From Brachionus koreanus (lineage: Eukaryota > Rotifera > Eurotatoria > Ploima > Brachionidae), in assembly GCA_016987375.1 (NCBI GenBank), contig PJRA01000196.1, forward strand, positions 1,720,283 through 1,753,760: 33,478 bases of DNA, given 5' to 3'. Position 1 is the first letter of the stretch, and every line of letters begins with the position of its first letter. This document shows, one piece after another, positions 19,674 through 30,748 of the stretch. The notes under the pieces are model-generated. The model saw only the letters and a list, made by a program, of their open reading frames with translations. It was not told the origin of the DNA and did no database searches. Both the position numbers and the translations under genes were made by a program.

Positions 19674-22600
19674 TTAATGACTTGGCACCAATCGTTGTAT
19701 CATTTTGCATTGATCAATAGACGACTTAGTTCTATTTCTGAGAACATTCCTGAAATCTACTTGTCTGGCTTCAATGTTTATCTTTTTCTTAGAAAGCGTG
19801 TATCCGTTAGCAAGATCTTGACCGGTTTTGCGCAATAAAGCTCTAAAATTAAATTTTGGCGACTCGTCTTCCTCTTCCTGGCTATTCTCTGCTCCCGGTG
19901 AACCCACTAGATTTGTCGGAGTTTGCTGACAAGCAATCCTATCCACAAAAAATAAGAATTTTTTTTTTTCAATTTTTCAAAATTTACATCTCAATTCCTC
20001 CACCGATCACACAGTTGTTATAACTGTTCACAGGCGTATCTACCAAAGAAGGTCTTCTTTCCAAATTCTGTAGAGAAAATAAATAATAAATAATTAATTA
20101 ATTAAATTTATTTTACTAGAGCATTAGTTAAAATTTGAGCCTCAGTCGAATATGTTACATTGTTCTGAGCTGAAGAAATTAAATTTTGTTTATTGCAAAG
20201 TGCTGGCCCACCACTTATAATTTGTACAGGTATTGGTGTGCTCAAGTTTGAACTTGACTTGGCCATTATTTTGCTTCTAGTTTTGAGCAAAAATTTCATT
20301 TTATAAGCAAAAAATTTTTTTTTAATTTACTTTGTCAAAGGATTTATTAAATTGCTATAACTCTGTTGTTGCTGTTGCACAGCAAAGGATTCATAATAAT
20401 TTGATGTAGAGCTTATCAAAAATTTTTGTGCTAGCTTGCTATTGCGAACAGCAAAATTTTGAGCATTTATCTGAGGCTGCTTGGGCGACTGATTTTGTGA
20501 CTTGACGTAGCTAGATGTTTGAATGTTGATCGGATTTGAAGCTGGCACATAATTGGAATTTATTTTTGGTTGAGCCTTGGATACTATCGATGACGAAACC
20601 TCTTGATCATTCTATTAAAAAAAAATGACCAAAATAATTACTCTAAAAGTAATTAAAATAAAAATTTAAAATTACACACATTTTGCTTATTTATCAATAA
20701 AGCTTTTTGTTCCAAATTTTTTTTTATCTTGCTTACAATCTCTAAATAAACAAAAAATTAAAAAAAAAATTTTCAAATTTTCAAATTTTTCATATACCAT
20801 TAGTTATTTGATTGGTATTTTGATTAAAAGAACTCATTGGAGTCGAATGATGATGATTAATATGATGATGATGATGCTGATTGTAGTTGTTTGGATGATA
20901 ATTTTGGTAATTTTTGCTTTGAAGCTCAAATTTTAGGCCATGCAAGCCTGGTATGTGGTGCAAATCACATTGAGGTACTTGATAATTAGTCTTAATTAGC
21001 GTCATGTATGCGTCATTGTTCAATAATTGAATTTGCTCACAAAAATAGCCGAATTGCATCGATTTAGCAGCCTTGTCCAATTTTAATTCTTTGATTAGCT
21101 TGCGAACAGCGTAACCACGCCAATAGCTTTGAATAAGACGCACACAAGACAAAAATTTTTCTGAAGAAAATTTTATTCTTGTATTGGCAAGATTTATATG
21201 AGATTGTTTGAGTTTTTTGAAGCGCTGACGTGCTAAATAGCCTCTAATTTGGGCTTGAAGTAGACACGCAGCCTTGGACTTGTACTCTTTGAGCTCTTTG
21301 TTCAATCGGCGCACACGATAACCACGATAATAGCGCTGAATTACCAAAGCTGCGTTTCTTTTTACCACAAGCACTTTTTGAAATTCTTTTCTGGCTAGCC
21401 AGCCTCTCACAGCACTTTGTATCAACACAATGCGATGATTCATGTCGTCATGCATACGAGTCAGCTGTTCCATATGATAATATTTTAGAAAAACCTTTGT
21501 CTTGCCAATCTTCCAGTTTTTTAAGCCAATTTTTTGCAGAATTTCGGCACAGCATTCTCTGGTTGGGGAGAAGGTGTCCAATTTGTAAGGATCAGCTAGC
21601 ACTGAGTAGCGTCTAACAAAGTCATTGTATGAAATTCTGTTAGAGTAGCCTAGGCGGCGTATTTTGGTTGTTTCCAAAACACCAGTGTATTTTAGTTGGA
21701 TGCTAACTGTTTCCGAGTCGAAATAGCCCGGAATTTTGTCTTTGTTTGGCCGAATGCAGCGCACAAAATGAGGCGCACCAGCAACCATTTTTGACAGCAA
21801 GTCCATTAGTGAATATCTGAAATATGTGGCCACAGTAGCTTGGGCTCGACTTTGACTAGTAGATGTGGTCTTGCTTCCTCCTGCAGGACGCGCGTATTTC
21901 ACATTCGAGTTGCTTGCACTTTCGTAGCTTTCAAACGAACCACTTGTTTTAAATGTTCCGTAAGCTAAATTGCCTTTAGATAAAAATTCAATTTTTTTTT
22001 TAATTTAGAAATTTTTTGGCTAATTGTGATAATAAAAAGTGTTTCATAGCACAAAAAAAAGCTTGCTAAGTTGACATTTTAAATAGTTATATTAAAAAGA
22101 TTTTTTAATTTATTTTGTTAGTTATTTATTAATTAAGAAAGATAAAAAAAGTCTAGTCGAGGATTAATTCTAAAATATCCTCGCAAATTGGCTACAATTT
22201 TGTTATATATCAAAGCATTTAATTTTTAATTTAACAAAATTTAAAACAAAATGTTAATACAGTGTTTTCATTCTATGTTGATCTGTTTTTCATTCAATTA
22301 AATAATTTAATTTAAAATTATTTAGTTTAAAATCGCTTTCACTTACAAAATAATATGTTTTTAAGTGTATTCTTTTTAAAAAAATATTCTTTTGACTTTA
22401 AATAAATACTAAATTGATCAAATTCTTAACTAATTAATATTTTTAATAATATATGAAGAATGTATCTTTTACAATATATCTAATATATTGGCTACTACAG
22501 TGAAGAGTGCATCAATTTGGCTTGTCTTTAAATAAGATTGGCTTTGAATTGAAGCAGAGTAGTAGCTTTATAAAAAAAATTAAAAAGAAATTCTAAACAA

Positions 22601-25600
22601 TACTTTTAAATGTTTTAATTTAAAAATTAAATTTCTAAATCAAATATTCTTTAATAAAATTTTATAAAGATATCGCTATTTGAATATTATATTTATTATT
22701 TTTTAGTAAAAGTCGCTTTTAAAATATATTCTTTTTGCTATAAATAGATGCTGAATAGATCAAATTCTTTACTAATTAATATTTTTAATAATATACGAAG
22801 TATGCATTTTTTACAATATATCTAATATATTGGCAACTACAGTGAAGAGTGCATCAATTTGGCTAATCGTTACATTAGACTGGCTTTCAATTGAAGCAGA
22901 GAAGTAGCTTTCTTATCTAATAATTTTTTTTTTGTGATTTCAGATCAGAAATCATGAGATTAGAAAACTCCTGAGCTTTTAAGATTTTAAAAAAATTAAA
23001 ACTCATATCGAAAAAATTGCTTGATTTATTTTGAATCATATTAGTATAGTATGACATTTAAAGACAAAAGAGGAACACTATCTGAAATTTTTAGATTGTA
23101 ATCTATCTAATAATTTTACGCTTTTAGATTTTAATATTTTTATATTTTAGACTATTTAAATTTTGTACTTTGATAATTAAAAATTTTGTTGGGAAAATTT
23201 TCCAAAAAATTTCATTATATTTTTGTAAACTATTATTATAGGAAATATGAAAATCTAAAAACATGAAATTATTTAAATTACGACCTTGTTGCATCTTTTT
23301 ATTTAATATTATTTTATATAACTCTTGCCTCTTACTTCTATTAAATAATTTTTTGCATATTGCATAAATATATTCCTCTAAGATAAATAGTTATTCTATT
23401 TTGATCATTTTATTTTCTTTTAGATAACACTTCATTTTTCAAAAATTATCTAAACAATTTAAATGCGCTATTAAATTTAATCTCAGTTTTTTAAAAATTT
23501 GGTAACATTTAAAAGCTTTATTTTTAGAATTTGAAAAAGGATTGCAATTTCTAAAATGCTTGACTAATGAATCCAAATAAGACTTGATCGCCAAGGATAT
23601 TCACGTATTTATGTTGTCACGTTAAGCAAACATGATAAAAATTTTTAAGTAACAATTGGGTTTAAATTAAGGCGCAAGCCATTCGGAAAAACTTGAGATA
23701 TTTTTAATAAAAATAAATAAAATAAAATAATTGCGCATTTAAAATGCTTTGATCAGCTTTGAAAAATAAAATTTGATCAAAAATTAAAAATTAATTTTTT
23801 TTTTTAAATAAAAAGATTCAATTTAATTATCGATTTTTATCGTAAAAAATTTACTGATTTAATTTTTTTACTGTTTTCAGGAAAAGTATTAGAAATTAAA
23901 AATTTTTTTTAGAAAAACTGGTCACTCATTGTAAACTTTAATATTTTCAAATAGTGCGAATACTATGAAACAAAGAAAAAAAGAGTGAATTATTTTAAGA
24001 AATATTTGGGGACTTACAAATAGATAGAATATTAGGTGGATGCTCACCAGTTTTGGTCAATGGATTTCGGAACAATGATCTAATAAGAGATATTTCCGAT
24101 TGTCTTAGCAAACAAATTATTTCTGGAGGGACATAGTCACAATTTTTTTCCAAGAATCCAGACACATCGTACTGCACTTGACCGGCATAGTGTTGTATTG
24201 TAAATATGAGCTCGTTTGACTTGGGCTTATAGTAGCAGTAGGCCTTGATATTTCGATGGAATTTTTCGACCAATGTTGAATCGCTTGCTTTTGGAAAACG
24301 CGATTCTTCATCCAGCAGAGCAAGGAGACCCATTGGTTTGGCCAAAAACATATCCAAAACTGGCCTATTGTCTACAAAAGTTATTTCAGATCCGTCTATT
24401 CCTTCATTCATGTATTCTTGCATTTCCCATGCGAACACATGCTGATTAAAATAGTACTGAATTTGTTCATTAGCTATATTTATACACAGCTGCTCAAATG
24501 AATTGCGTGGAAAATTCTCGAAACCAAAAATGTCCAAAAGACTTATTGAAATATTATCATCAGTTCTTGAAATAAATTAAAAATAAAATCTTAAAAAAAG
24601 TTTATTTCATTTTTTTTGTTACTCGTGCACACTAGGTTGGAGAAGTAGATTTATTTTATTTACTATCCAACTGAATAGTCTGCCATACAAGCCCTTGGAC
24701 ATGGAATCTCGGGCCGCCTGACACTCTTGAAGAGAATTTTGTCTTATGACTGTTTCGCCTCTGGTCACTATGCTGCATTGTGTTATAGCACCTTGCAATT
24801 CTTTTTCATCTACGCCCAATAGCTGAGAAATGATTACAAGTGAATTTTTGTTGGCAACATGACATTTGCCGTCACTGTGAACGCCTTCATCTTGAACAAA
24901 TGTCAAATTTCCCAAGTGCAAAACCCCAGCTAGCAAACTGTATATTGAATTGACCTCCTGGGACTTGAAACCAATTGTTTCAAAACACTGATGGATCGTA
25001 TAAAATTTTGATCGATTCGATGCACTTTGTGCTGAATCAATATCGCTTAGGTATTTGTATTTGGTATCATAACTTAGGTGATATTTTAGCTTTTGTGTGT
25101 CACTTACTAAGCCATCATACATATAGTAAAATATATGAAAATTTCTCTCTCCACTTAATTTTTAAGCTTTTAAATTAACATAGGAAATTAGGGTTGTTTA
25201 CTTACGGGGCTTGAGAAACTACCCGAGACTTTTCCAACAGATATTCATGCAGCTGAGCACCAATAACTCTTCCATTTTTAGTGAATATCATGTCTAAATA
25301 CTTTCCGAAACGTGACGAATTGTCGTTTATCACTGTCTTGGCGTTTCCAAACGCTTCCATCAATGGGTTGACTTGAAGAATTTTTTCCTCTAAGCATTTT
25401 GTTGGTGCCTTTAGAAATAATTTTTTTTAAATAAAATTAAATTTAAAAAATTTTTTTTTCATGTTTAATATTGCATAATTTTTTTACAAATATATTTGAC
25501 AATTTTTAATTTTAGTTTATCAAAAAATGGAAAAATTTTTGTTAAATTTTTTATGAATCATTGATAGTATCAGAGTATTTCAGTCATATTTTATTCAGAA

Positions 25601-28195
25601 ATAAACAGAATTGAATGCTCTTTGAAAACGATATTTCCAATGGCAAAATCAAAGAGTGGAAAAAATACTTTTGAATATTTTTTTGTAAGATTTATAAATT
25701 CCTTTTTGATCAAGAGATCAATATTGAAGTTTTTAACGTTAAAACATTCAATTTTCAATAAAATAAATTTAATTTATATTGATATTTTTTTAATCATTGA
25801 TTTTAATAAATTAAGTGTTAATAGATCTACAATTATTAATAAATTTTAATTTGATTAACCTTGAAATTGAACTGTGAATTATGTCTAGTAGAAGCTGAAA
25901 ATCTACTTAAAATAAGAAGGGTGAAAGATTAGTTTTAAAAAATTGATAATGGTGATAAGAGCCTTCAGAGGAACATGACAGGTTTTGATATTCAAGTAAG
26001 CATTGGATTTTATAGGAAACTACTTAAAATTAAATATTCCTGTAGATGAACAGTTTTTCAGATGGATCATTGCTTATGATGAGAAATGGATCTATTTTCG
26101 AAATTATGATAACATAAATCAATGGTTAGACTAATTTAAATTAAGTCAGTTGTTGTTGTTGTAAAAAGAGGATGCTTTGATAAAAAGGTGATGTGCGTGT
26201 GTGTTTGCTGTAATATCCAAGAGATAATACAGTTTTGCTCATTTCTTGTTTAATACAGAATTTTATTCTGAACAATTAGAATTAATTTGAATGTATGCTT
26301 CACTTCAATGAAAATATTCTTCTTTGGTCAACCAAAAGCAAGGTTTGTTTTAGAAGGCTTGAGAAAACATTTTAAAACCCAATTCCATTGTTACTTTAGA
26401 CCTTAGACCTATTAGAAAAACAATGGAAAAAGTAAAAGAGCTTGAAGGCATCCAACTTATTCCTCATCCAGCCCAGATTAGCTCAGATTTTTTTCCTTCT
26501 GATTATCATCTTTTTGATTCAGTGGTTCATTTTGTTAGACAACGGCATTTAACTAACCAAAATCAAATTGAAAGTAAGTAAATGTGCTGAGTCAACTCAA
26601 TTTTTTGAATGGGTGGACTACGCCACTGAAGACTATAGAGCATATAGAGTTTACATTTTGATGATAAGCTATCTATTACATTTTTTTTAAAATTATTATT
26701 AACTTTTTGACTTACCCTAATAATCAAAATAATAAAATTTGACCATTCATTTATTTATGGATTGAAAATTTCAAAAAATTAAATTATTTTTTATTTGAAA
26801 AAAAATATTTTTTCAACTTACTCGACCAAGCACTGTGAGCTGTTGAAGTAGTAAATTGGCCGATTCGGTTTTTCCCGAACCAGACTCACCACTGATAATA
26901 ATACACTGATTGGTGTTGTTGTGCATCATAGCTTGATAAGTGAAATCAGCCATTGCAAATATGTGCGGCGGATTTTCGTTTTTTAAGCTATTTTGATATT
27001 TTGCCGACCACTCATCCGTGTAAATGCCCAGTTGAGTGAAAGGATTTACGGCCAAAAGTATATCACCAATATAAGTATAAATTTGTCCTTGCATGAATCT
27101 ATTGAACAATTGAGTTACAATTGAATCTTCATCAAAATTTTCCAAAGTAGCCAAATCGTCGACAGTGTACGGTGAGTGTCGCTTTGACTTTCGCTTTGAT
27201 TTAAACTTACCATGCTTGGTGGTTACTTCAGGCAGTTTTTTCAAATCATGCATGTACTTTTTTTGTTCTAGAACCAAATTTCTCAATTTCTCTTTTAGCT
27301 CATCAATCTTGTGAGAATGCTTGGTCAAAAACGGATGCTTGAGCAAATCGTTTACATTGGGTCTGCGCTCAAAGTCTTTAACCAAACATTTTTTGACAAA
27401 ATCGTTGTACTCAGGCGACCAATCTTTGGGATGTTTAAGAGTTGGAGCTGGATTGCGGGGTATTTTGAACAAGGCTCGCATCGGATGCAATTCGGACAAG
27501 GGAGGCTCACCATCAGCAAGTTCAATGGCGGTGATTCCAAGCGACCATATGTCAGCTCGACAGTCATATTCATATTCCATCTGTTGCTCACATGCAATTA
27601 CTTCTGGAGCCATCCAAAAAGGCGTGCCCACTGATGTATTTCGTCTGCTAATTGTATTTTTCAAATGAGCGCTCACCCCAAAATCAACAAGCTTAATTGT
27701 TCCATTCTCGGTTATCAGTATATTGTGGCCTTTGACGTCACGATGCATCACGTGATTTTTGTGCAAATGGTCCAATGCAGCCAGTGTTTGAGACAAAATG
27801 TAGGAAATTATTTCTTCATCAAGCTTGAGGCCGATTTTTATTAAAGACTTGGCCAGTTCGGTGACTGAACCGTTGCTGCAAAGCTCTAGCACAAGCCACA
27901 ATTGGTCGTCATCATTGTATTTTTTCATAAATATGCCGTAAAATAGCGGCAAATTGGTGTGATGACACAAGTCACGCAAAACAATGTACTCTTCTTCGAT
28001 TTCTTCAATTACTTCGTTAACAGATTCCATTATTTTGACAGCGGCGTACTCGCCACTTTGGACATTGCGCGCCTTGAATACTTCACCATAGGTGCCCTCG
28101 CCAATTGTGTTCAAGAGCTCCCATTGACCATCTGGTGATTCTAGCTCGTCAAATTTTATTACTTGACTGTATTGGGAATAGGGCTTGTAAACCAT
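19674..28195 (-). CDS. MYO3: Class III unconventional myosin (NINAC/MYO3): kinase-motor fusion
   Basis: Exons: 28195-26822, 25408-25206, 25153-24623, 24565-24018, 21973-20798, 20741-20680, 20611-20331, 20276-20117, 20067-19988, 19938-19674 (4680 nt, 1559 residues; frame kept throughout). Residues 27-290 are an STE20-group kinase with all key residues: [11 protein letters not shown] (Lys54), HRDVKGHN (151), DFG (171) and APE (196). The motor follows from about 341: P-loop GESGSGKT (436), switch I NDNSSR (486), switch II DIFGFE (714), then FVRCIRPN and [12 protein letters not shown]. Four IQ motifs (about 1070, 1097, 1124, 1166) should bind calmodulin. The tail has a His-rich run, a Gln run, and two motifs near the end, NFRALL (1502) and DFRNVL (1533). 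MYO3 proteins move along actin in photoreceptor microvilli or stereocilia and are modulated by their own kinase. Length is close to NINAC p174. The 5' UTR may be spliced, since TTTTAG lies 2 nt before the ATG. Confidence 0.95.
22345..22575 (+). repeat. Palindrome-bearing repeat, copy 2 (in MYO3 intron 4)
   Basis: Its core (about 22440-22575) matches copy 1 at 235-385 almost base for base, including CAATATATCTAATATATTG and GAAGCAGAGTAGTAGCTTTA. Its upstream part (TATTCTTTTT...GATCAAATTCTT) also matches copy 3, so the repeated unit here is about 230 bp. Confidence 0.8.
22690..22915 (+). repeat. Palindrome-bearing repeat, copy 3 (in MYO3 intron 4)
   Basis: Lies about 340 bp after copy 2 in the same orientation. 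It is more diverged at its right half (TCGTTACATTAGACTGGC) but keeps the 19 bp palindrome intact. Confidence 0.8.
25409..26821 (-). other. MYO3 intron 1 (1.4 kb)
   Basis: The donor GTAAGT is at 26821, directly after the P-loop exon (TVLGR). The acceptor CTAAAG ends at 25409 before APTKCLEEK. About half is a mariner fossil in the opposite orientation; the rest is A/T-rich. Confidence 0.9.
25960..26670 (+). mobile_element. Decayed mariner (DD34D) transposase
   Basis: The plus strand reads [19 protein letters not shown] (about 26030-26090), the 'PFLxRIVTGDEKWI' block with the first catalytic Asp. NINQWLD follows. A broken KKVM-like stretch lies at about 26190, SLVNQKQ at about 26325, LDLRPIRKT at about 26400 (in place of HDNARPH), and [17 protein letters not shown] at about 26465-26515, which holds the third Asp. 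The spacing between the last two Asp is one residue short of the usual 34. Multiple stops and shifts make it inactive. I could not define terminal inverted repeats. It sits in MYO3 intron 1, antisense to the gene. Confidence 0.8.
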
Positions 28196-29128
28196 GACTA
28201 AAATTCCCAACTAAATTATCTAAAATTAAAATTTTTTTTATTTCAATTTATTTTTATTTTTTTGAATCAAGATAAAAATGATGTTCATGTAAATTTAGCT
28301 TGAAATATAAGAATATTAGAGGATATATATTTTTGAAACGCCTTAGCTTATACAAACAAGGCTTAATTAGTTTTAATATTATGTGACTAATAGACGACAA
28401 ATATTTAAACTTTGCTTTTTTGTTTTACATTAGAAATTTGAAGAGCTTAAAAAGGGAGGCAATTAATACTGGGCGTTATTTGGGTAGCCGCGTGACATTA
28501 TTTTTATTTTTATTTGATGTCAATTAATTAAAAAAATTTGTTCATCAATTTATTCTTTGATATATCAAATTTCCTTGTTTATTGATAGAAAAAAAAAAAT
28601 TAAATGATGTTTTAACTTGAAAAGAAAAACTCATAAAATGTTTTTTTTTTTTTAAAACATAAATTCAATGGAAAAATATTTCCAAGCAAATTCAAATAAA
28701 TTTTATTGTATTTTCTATGAACATTTTGCCTAGAAAAGCCAAAATTCTAGGAAGAAAAATTATAAATTGAACATTTACCAATTTTTAGCACAATAAAGAG
28801 TAGTGGGATTTAATTAAAAATCGAATGTAAGGAAAAAAAATATCGGAGCTACTTATATTATTTCTATGATAAATAAAGTCTAGTTTGTTTAATCAATAGA
28901 AATCACGAGTTTTATTTAAATTTAGCATCTATATTCTAAAATTTGTTTCTAGGTTATCTTCTTATAAAAATTTTAAAATAATTTTTATGTATTTTTTATT
29001 TAATAATAACTATCAATTTAAATGAAATAAATGTTTTTGAATAAATTTTTTACAATTATTCGTTTCAAAAGAAATCAAGGCTTTGCGCTAAAACTTTACT
29101 AACTAATTAAATTTTATATATATTTAAT
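28196..29128. other. Upstream region of MYO3
   Basis: No coding sequence. Most is A/T-rich, but 28455-28500 is a short GC-richer patch (GGGCGTTATTTGGGTAGCCG) about 260-300 bp before the ATG. It is a candidate promoter-proximal element or non-coding 5' exon. No TATA box stands out. Confidence 0.4.
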
Positions 29129-30740
29129 CAGAGTTGTCTAGAAGTCCAAAATTTAAGTCCAAGTCCGCCCAGTCAACTTAGTTTTAAAGGATCTTTAATG
29201 AAATTCTAGAGAAATTTGTAGAGATTTTTTAGAGGTTATCGGACATTTTTCTTTAGGTCTTTAAATTTATTTTCAATTAGAATAAAAAAATCATGTTTTT
29301 TTAACGCTGGATGCTCATGAACATAGTTGAGTGGTTCTAAATAATGTAAGTTACATAGATAGTTAAAATAAAATTCATGATCGCCAAATCTACAAAAATC
29401 CTAAGTTCCAAATTATTTTCAAAATTTAGATAATGCATATTTAACAATTAAAATATAAAAAAGAAACCTTGATATTTATAATCAATTTAATTTCTTTTAT
29501 AATTTTTAATTTTCACAAAAAGCATGCTTGGTTCTGAACAACAGCCTGTTGATTCAAAGTTTTTATGAATATTGGGTGTCATCATTAGGAAAAATTAAAG
29601 CTTCTAAGCTTTACCGACTAACAGAATGATAAGTAGAGTATAAAATCTTGTTAATATTAAAATTACTTGTTTGACAACTTAAAGGTATTATTATCTAAAA
29701 ATATAGATGTTAAAAATGAGAAATAAGTAAACATGTTTGAGAATACAAAAATTTTATTTTATTTGTTAATTAGAACTTAACAAATAATTAGATTATTGTC
29801 TTAAAAGATAGAATTTTGTTGAATATTGAATTTTAGTTTGAAAAAAAAATTAATTGAATGTAATAGCTTGCTTTATTTTCATAATTTTGAACTTTTGAAC
29901 TCTTAAAGCGTACGGAATATTATTAAATTATTGTCATTTTAATGCAAGAGTTGTAATGTCTTTCTTGGTACAAGAAATTTTTCTCATAAATATTCCAATC
30001 TAAAATTAGAAGGAAAAAAAATTGAAAATAAATATAATATATCTAAATTAGAATATCTCTATTTTCAAAATTTGTCAAGTTAAAAATATTATTTAAAGAA
30101 TTTTAAAAAAAACTTGAAAATCTCTGATACTTTTTGATTAGGCAGCTTAAAATTAAATTAATTTAGCCATCTAAAAGGATTAACTTTACTTTTATGAAAT
30201 TTGAATTGAAATTTTTTCTATCCTTATAAACTTCCTGGGTAAAAAAAAAACTATCAAATAAAATTTGGAAATTTACAGTTTTTCCAGAGAAATAAATAAG
30301 ATTATTCTAATCATATTTGGAATTTTTTTCCCTAGTAGATTGATTATTTTTTCTTCAAAATTTGTCAAATTATAGAGATTTTTTAACTAATCTTTAAAGA
30401 AACTACAAAAAAACTCTAAAATTTTTTTGACACTCAGTGTTCATAAAAACTTTGAATTAACAGGTTGTTGTTATATTTGCCATTTTTGGCTTTGGCGCCA
30501 AGATAGATATTTTTTCTTTCAAATTTTACATTTTTCTAAAAGTTAATTTAATTCTTTAAACAACTAATGACGATTTTATTCTAAGCTTTTAAGAACAATT
30601 TTTCAAATTAAATTTTGAAAAATAATCTTAAAATTCTAATTTTTTGGAGTTTTTGTAAACACTTTCTTGGACTTAAAGAAATCAAATAAAAATTGTGTAC
30701 TTGCACTTGGCTTGAGACTTGTGACTTTTAAACAACTCTG
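29129..30740. mobile_element. 1612 bp hAT-like non-autonomous transposon
   Basis: The left end starts CAGAGTTGTCTAGAAGTC and the right end, read inward on the other strand, starts CAGAGTTGTTTAAAAGTC. They share the first nine bases and most of the next nine. The flanks TATTTAAT (29121-29128) and TATTCAAT (30741-30748) match at 7 of 8, fitting an 8 bp hAT target-site duplication. Inside, a second inverted pair of 44 bp (29537-29580 and 30429-30472) matches at about 39 positions, so the element can fold back. There is no transposase frame. Internal A/T-rich blocks with TTCAAAATTTGTCAA recur near 30062 and 30356. Confidence 0.8.
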
Positions 30741-30748
30741 TATTCAAT

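Larger units (their letters stand above)
21974..24017 (-). other. MYO3 intron 4 (2.0 kb)
   Basis: The donor GTAAGT at 24017 splits codon 886 after its first base. The acceptor ATCTAAAG ends at 21974 and the reading resumes [11 protein letters not shown]. The intron interrupts the motor around the loop before FVRCIRPN. It carries two tandem copies of the palindrome repeat and otherwise only A/T-rich DNA. Confidence 0.85.

Noticed and set aside
25622..25849. 75-codon plus-strand frame beside the mariner fossil
   Set aside because: Ile/Phe/Asn/Lys-rich composition expected from A/T-rich DNA, with no match to mariner N-terminal features I could see.
25186..26725. TTAGGGTTGTTTACTTAC (25188) and GACTTACCCTAATA (26710) as possible mariner terminal repeats
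   Set aside because: The first lies across the intron 2 donor and coding edge of MYO3, the match is short, and the interval would include a whole MYO3 exon.
27311..27668. Overlapping 107- and 115-codon plus-strand frames
   Set aside because: Antisense shadows of the MYO3 kinase domain.
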